A DNA stretch of 8,279 nucleotides from JBAPRR01 sp049281195 (lineage in GTDB: Bacteria; Actinomycetota; Acidimicrobiia; Acidimicrobiales; CAVXTF01). Location: contig JBAPRR010000218.1 in assembly GCA_049281195.1 (NCBI GenBank), positions 1-8,279 on the forward strand, given 5' to 3'. Shown one piece after another: positions 4,932 through 8,279 of this stretch (position 1 is the stretch's first letter; each line of letters begins with the position of its first letter). The position numbers and the translations under genes were made by a program. Below the pieces are notes generated by a model. It ran no database searches, was not told the origin of the DNA, and saw only the letters and a list, made by a program, of their open reading frames with translations.

Positions 4932-5815
4932 AACGGCCCTCCCCCGCCGGCGATGTCGACGGTCACCGGCTTCCTCCCCCGGTACGCCTGCAGCGAGTCG
5001 ATGCCGGCGGATCTGAGGAATTTCTCGAGCTCGTGCGAACGGTCCGCGACGTGGACCGATTTGTGGGCGTCGGATGCGGTCGTGAAGGGGACACCGGCTC
5101 TTACGAATCGTTCCAGGAGGGGCGGTGCGGGATAGATCTCCCCCACCGGTTTTCTGAGTCCGGCGGAAGAGCATTCCGCCGCCATGCCCGAAGACTTGGC
5201 CGCTTCTGCCAGACGGTCGAAGCACTCTTCGGGCGCAGATGCTCTGAAACCGGCCACTTTGATCAGGTCGGGATGAGCGAGCACGTCGCATACCTGAGAA
5301 GCGGCGAGCTCCTCGATGGCTTCCACGTAGTCGTCCCAAGCCGCGTCGACGTCCCGTACCTCCCACTCGTGCATCGATACGTCATCTGACAGGTCGTCGA
5401 AGCGCCACACCCCCAGCCAATGGACCGATCCGAGCAAGACGTCGAACGGGTATCCATCGAGCAGGCTCTGCACCTCGTCCATCCTGCCCCTGTAGTAGTC
5501 GACCTCGAGGCCTAACACCACGGGGAGGCCCTGGCGCTTGGCCTCCACCACACAGTCCACGTACTTGTCGAGGTCGGCCCTGGCGTGGTCGTCCCAGTAG
5601 GACTTCATCGATTCGCGAAGACCCCGGTTCTCTTCGGTGTCCCAGAACCCGGACAGAACCTTGTCTGCTTGGACGAACCGGAAGAGGTGCTCGGTCAGAG
5701 CGATCTCGGTTACACCGGCAGCCTGCGCCTTCTCGCAATACTCCGCGACATGGTCGATGGTCGGCGCTTTGTCGCGCTCACCGTGCGGCCACAGATGTAG
5801 GTGGTAGTCGAGCAT
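4928..5815 (-). CDS. PHP-domain phosphatase, histidinol-phosphatase type
   Basis: A 295-residue single-domain PHP protein of the HisJ/HisK group. The metal ligands are all visible: H5 and H7 (DYHLHLWPHG), H43 (LTEHLFR), E104 (GLEVDYY), H132 (GSVHWLG), H181 (LAHPDLIK), and D249 and H251 (ASDAHK). The segment SSAGLRKPVGEIYP (216-229) is typical of histidinol-phosphate phosphatases, which make histidinol in histidine synthesis using a multinuclear metal centre. No other his gene is nearby, so the true substrate could be another phosphate ester. The ATG directly follows the TAG stop of the Get3-like gene (TAGATG), with GGAG 4 nt before it, and its own stop overlaps the pdtaS start. Coupling to pdtaS and the ATPases suggests a shared expression need, not necessarily histidine synthesis. 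The PHP family is certain; the substrate is not. Confidence 0.9.
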   Translation of the reverse strand: MLDYHLHLWPHGERDKAPTIDHVAEYCEKAQAAGVTEIALTEHLFRFVQADKVLSGFWDTEENRGLRESMKSYWDDHARADLDKYVDCVVEAKRQGLPVVLGLEVDYYRGRMDEVQSLLDGYPFDVLLGSVHWLGVWRFDDLSDDVSMHEWEVRDVDAAWDDYVEAIEELAASQVCDVLAHPDLIKVAGFRASAPEECFDRLAEAAKSSGMAAECSSAGLRKPVGEIYPAPPLLERFVRAGVPFTTASDAHKSVHVADRSHELEKFLRSAGIDSLQAYRGRKPVTVDIAGGGGPL

Positions 5816-7045
5816 CTAGCTCCAGAGTTTGTCGCCCAATTGCAGAAGACCGGTCATGTCGTAGACGTCGCTGTCGAAGAACGGTACCGAGACCAGAGCC
5901 TCGGGTACCGCGCCGAGCTCCGCGCGCTGCTCGGCCTCGCGCTGCGCGACGACGCCGTAATCGAGGTAGCTCGATCCGACCTCCTTCACCACCCTGGCCA
6001 ACTGCGCCGGATCGACGGCGGCGAGCCCCGGCGCCGAGACGAGCCGTTCCGCGACCTTGTCCGGCGAGTCCTTCAACATTTCGGCGATCGACCGCCCCGA
6101 AGCGTCGCGGAGGTAAGCCGGCAGCACCTTGTTCAAAACGACCGCTCCCACGTGCAGATCACGCCTACCGAGCTCTTTCACGAAGACGCGCGCTTCGTGG
6201 AGTGGAGCGGCCTCCAAGGTGGCCACGACGATGAAGGTGGTGCGCCTCGCGGCAAGGAGTCGCTGCACCTCTTGTGCGCGCTTTATGAAGCCGTCGTACA
6301 TGGTCTGGAAGAGGATGAAGAATTGGGAGATGTCCTCCAGGAACTGCGTTCCGAGGATCCGGTCCGCCACCTGATAGAAGGGCTTGGAGGCGAAGTTCAC
6401 CAGCCGGGACCGGTAGGGAATGATCAGCCAGCGCAGAAGTCGGCTGGAAAAGAAATCAGCCATGCGCTCGGGCGCATCGAGGAAGTCGAGCGCGTTCTTG
6501 GTGGGTGGGGTGTCCACGACGATGAGGTCGTAATCCCCGTTGGAGTGGATCTCGTAGAGCCGCTCCATGGCGATGTAGTCGTGGCTCTGGACGAATCTTC
6601 CCGAGATCTGCGCGTAGAGCGGGTTGCGCAGAATTTCGTCGCGCGTGCGCTCGTCCGGAGCGTGGCGGCGGATCAGCGCGTCCCACGACTCCTTGGTGTC
6701 GAGCATCGCGGCCCACAACTCACCCCTCGGCTTTACACCGGCCTTGGCGAACGCTTCTTCCGGAACCAGCGTCTCGCGATTGCCGATTCCGGCCAGCCCC
6801 AAGGCATCGGCGAGCCGGCGAGCCGGATCGACGGTGAGGACGAGCACCTTCCCGCCGTGTCGCCACGCGGCCATGGCTGCAGCCGCGGCCGCCGTCGTGG
6901 TCTTTCCAACCCCACCCGGTCCGCATGCGACGACGATCTCCTTGGATGCGAGCAGCCCGTCGAGCGAGCCGCCGGTGTGGTGCTCGGCATTGGCGGAGTT
7001 GTCGGGTCGCCCTTCCGGCGCTTTGTCCGGTGTCTTTGCGGCCAT
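5816..7045 (-). CDS. Get3/ArsA-like ATPase, second subunit (Rv3680 type)
   Basis: A 409-residue P-loop ATPase of the ArsA/Get3 (SIMIBI) class. After a polar, probably disordered N-terminus (1-33) come Walker A CGPGGVGKTT (41-50, K48), the switch I-like VDPARRLAD with D73, switch II VVDTPPT with D178, and the base-contacting N305 in LNKVLP. Between D178 and about 250 lies a helical, hydrophobic and aromatic region comparable in place to the client-binding part of Get3. The lysine that normally precedes GG in the deviant Walker A of this class is replaced by P43. M. tuberculosis Rv3680, encoded beside Rv3679, is the family reference; these have been studied as Get3-like proteins, and arsenite transport is not the expected role. 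The ATG overlaps the stop of the upstream partner by one base (TGATG), so the two are probably made in equal amounts and act together. Confidence 0.92.
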   Translation of the reverse strand: MAAKTPDKAPEGRPDNSANAEHHTGGSLDGLLASKEIVVACGPGGVGKTTTAAAAAAMAAWRHGGKVLVLTVDPARRLADALGLAGIGNRETLVPEEAFAKAGVKPRGELWAAMLDTKESWDALIRRHAPDERTRDEILRNPLYAQISGRFVQSHDYIAMERLYEIHSNGDYDLIVVDTPPTKNALDFLDAPERMADFFSSRLLRWLIIPYRSRLVNFASKPFYQVADRILGTQFLEDISQFFILFQTMYDGFIKRAQEVQRLLAARRTTFIVVATLEAAPLHEARVFVKELGRRDLHVGAVVLNKVLPAYLRDASGRSIAEMLKDSPDKVAERLVSAPGLAAVDPAQLARVVKEVGSSYLDYGVVAQREAEQRAELGAVPEALVSVPFFDSDVYDMTGLLQLGDKLWS

Positions 7046-8019
7046 CAGAACCCAAGCTCCTCGGAAAGCGACTTGGCCACCTGTCTGATGGTGCGCATCC
7101 CATATCCGCGCGTGAACAGCATCGGCAACAGAAGCATGGGAACGGACGGATCAATCCCGGTCCTCAACCTGTCCAGATGACCGGCGCCGGTTCGGCGCAG
7201 ACGAACGGCAAGCTTCGCTCCCTCGAGCACAGGACCGGGATCACCACCGACCACATTTTTCAATGCTTCGATGCCGTCCGGCTCACATAACGCGTCGAAG
7301 ACCTGTTCCTCCCCGCGGCCGAACAGCTCAGGAAGCACCCTGTTGACCACTACCGCGGCGAGGTCGACGGTGGTCTCGGTCTTGACCCGTTGTGCCAATT
7401 CCAACGTCTCGTTAACGGGCATCTCCTCGGGGGTTGTCACGATGACCAGGCCAGTGGTGTGCGCGTCGGAGAGGATGTCGAGCATCCAGTCGGTCTGCGA
7501 GCGGATCAGGCCCACCTTCACTAGTTGGTTGATCGCCTGCGGCGCGGCCAGCTGCCCCACGATGTGTCCGGTCGCCGTAGCGTCCACGACGACGATGTCA
7601 TAGCGGTTCTCGCGCACCTCGTAGCAGAGCTTCCCGACAGTCAGGATCTCCCTCACCCCTGGCGCGGCGGTGGCCACGAAGTCGAACGCCTTGGCCAGCG
7701 GACCGATGCGCCCCACCACCGGGATCTTCAGCTGGAGCTTGAGGTATTCGCGAAGAGAGGCCTCGGTGTCCATCGACATCACGTGGAGACCGGGGATGAC
7801 GTCGTGGCCGTTGAAATCGGCCGGCCCCGTCTCGTAGTAGGACGGCAAATCACCCTTGGCGTCCATCTCGCACACAAGGGTTCGCTTCGATCGATTGGCG
7901 GCAAGCAGCGCAAGCGATGCGGCGACAGTTGTCTTCCCCACCCCACCTTTGCCCGTCACGAAGACCAGGCGCCGGTCGAGAAGATCGGGAAGGTGACGTG
8001 CTTCGACCGCGTCACTCAT
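7045..8019 (-). CDS. Get3/ArsA-like ATPase, first subunit (Rv3679 type)
   Basis: A 324-residue ArsA/Get3-class ATPase. Walker A is TGKGGVGKTT (22-31), with the signature lysine K24 and the catalytic-loop lysine K29. Switch I is represented by D53 (CEMDAKGDLPSY), switch II by D146 (VVVDATATGHIV), and nucleotide-base recognition by N226 (VVNRVLPELF). In Get3-like dimers the signature lysine reaches across to the partner's nucleotide. The subunit has no cysteine pair of the CXXC type used by eukaryotic Get3 to bind zinc. Its length and order match Rv3679, the first member of the mycobacterial pair. ATG at 8019 is used; only a GGGGG run (8025-8029 on the plus strand, as C residues) 5 nt upstream resembles a ribosome binding site. 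It lies 33 nt after the DUF3107 gene, in the same direction. Confidence 0.92.
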   Translation of the reverse strand: MSDAVEARHLPDLLDRRLVFVTGKGGVGKTTVAASLALLAANRSKRTLVCEMDAKGDLPSYYETGPADFNGHDVIPGLHVMSMDTEASLREYLKLQLKIPVVGRIGPLAKAFDFVATAAPGVREILTVGKLCYEVRENRYDIVVVDATATGHIVGQLAAPQAINQLVKVGLIRSQTDWMLDILSDAHTTGLVIVTTPEEMPVNETLELAQRVKTETTVDLAAVVVNRVLPELFGRGEEQVFDALCEPDGIEALKNVVGGDPGPVLEGAKLAVRLRRTGAGHLDRLRTGIDPSVPMLLLPMLFTRGYGMRTIRQVAKSLSEELGF

Positions 8020-8052
8020 GAGGACCCCCGGAGGTAACTAGATCCGGGGAGA

Positions 8053-8279
8053 TCAGGGAGCCCCGAATCCCACCCTGCGCTCTTGCTCGGGCGCACCGAC
8101 CTCGACGTAGGCGATCCGGGCCACCGGCACCACGACGAGGCGCCCACGGCGGTCGGTGAGCTGTAGAACTCCGTCAGAACTGCCGAGGGTCGATTCAATG
8201 TTCTTGACCAGATCACCACGATCTGCTTCCTCGGGGAGCACGACCTCGAGCTCCTTCATCGTCTGGACGATCCCTATCC
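8053..8279 (-). CDS. DUF3107 family protein, 5' end beyond window
   Basis: The visible part is 75 residues, open to the right-hand edge. The C-terminal half, with LTDRRGRLVVVPVARIAYVE (35-54 counted from the internal ATG) followed by RRVGFG (61-66), matches the actinobacterial DUF3107 family (M. tuberculosis Rv3208A, TB9.4), small conserved proteins of unknown biochemical role. An ATG at 8259 is in frame, but the frame continues upstream as IGIVQT. Family members begin with a few residues followed by IGI, so the real start lies just outside the window and the ATG is internal. Seven-odd residues precede it here. The gene ends 33 nt before the Get3-like pair and is probably the first visible gene of the same operon. 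No function can be assigned from sequence. Confidence 0.85.
   Translation of the reverse strand, partial: IGIVQTMKELEVVLPEEADRGDLVKNIESTLGSSDGVLQLTDRRGRLVVVPVARIAYVEVGAPEQERRVGFGAP

Noticed and set aside
4932..5366. N-terminal extension of pdtaS into the PHP gene
   Set aside because: The extension is Arg-rich, overlaps the well-supported PHP gene and has no PdtaS-like sequence. The GTG at 4931 has a good ribosome binding site and gives a length close to Rv3220c.
5801..7180. Long plus-strand open frame of 459 codons opposite the Get3-like gene
   Set aside because: It mirrors the minus-strand ATPase gene, whose Walker A, switch and base-recognition motifs are clear. The product has no family character and the frame has no ribosome binding site. 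Such shadows are common in GC-rich DNA.
5816..8019. Arsenite efflux (ars) operon
   Set aside because: The two ATPases resemble the Rv3679/Rv3680 Get3-like pair, no ArsB, ArsD, ArsR or ArsC gene is present, and the arsenite-binding cysteines of ArsA are not apparent.
8020..8052. Regulatory hairpin between DUF3107 and the first Get3-like gene
   Set aside because: Only a repeated GATC around a short G-run is seen; no meaningful stem or T-tract is present.

Overview
The window looks like chromosomal DNA of a GC-rich actinobacterium (Actinomycetota). The evidence is a WhiB-family iron-sulfur regulator, a PdtaS-type histidine kinase, a DUF3107 protein (M. tuberculosis Rv3208A/TB9.4 family) and a Get3/ArsA-like ATPase pair of the Rv3679/Rv3680 kind. 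An acidimicrobial lineage is possible, but this is only an impression. There are no transposases, phage genes, CRISPR arrays, tRNAs or rRNAs.

Layout. Positions 1-350 hold no gene. They form the upstream region of a WhiB1-like gene and contain a perfect TGTGA-N6-TCACA (CRP-type) palindrome, a plausible promoter and a leader hairpin. The whiB1-like gene (351-641, +) is followed by a gene-poor stretch (642-1263) that is rich in inverted and direct repeats and may encode a structured RNA. Next come two plus-strand response regulators: a receiver/HD-GYP protein predicted to hydrolyse cyclic di-GMP (1264-2346) and an OmpR/PhoB-type regulator (2418-3272). A strong hairpin at 3317-3361 separates them from a convergent minus-strand cluster.

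The minus-strand cluster reads, in transcription order, DUF3107 (8279-8053, 5' end outside the window), Get3/ArsA-like ATPase A (8019-7045), Get3/ArsA-like ATPase B (7045-5816), a PHP-domain phosphatase of the histidinol-phosphatase type (5815-4928) and the sensor kinase PdtaS (4931-3351). The last four are joined by a 1-nt overlap (TGATG), a direct stop/start abutment (TAGATG) and a 4-nt overlap (GTGA), so they are almost certainly one translationally coupled operon.

How the genes may work together. The convergent whiB1/pdtaS arrangement resembles M. tuberculosis Rv3219/Rv3220c, but here two orphan response regulators sit between them. The region therefore combines redox or nitric-oxide sensing (WhiB), a soluble histidine kinase, cyclic di-GMP turnover and a paired Get3-like ATPase. 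The individual families are known. The most notable points are the CRP-type site at whiB1, the inserted response-regulator pair, the operon coupling Get3-like ATPases to PdtaS, the unequal Walker A motifs of the two ATPases, and the structured intergenic region. I did not find a clearly new multi-gene system.
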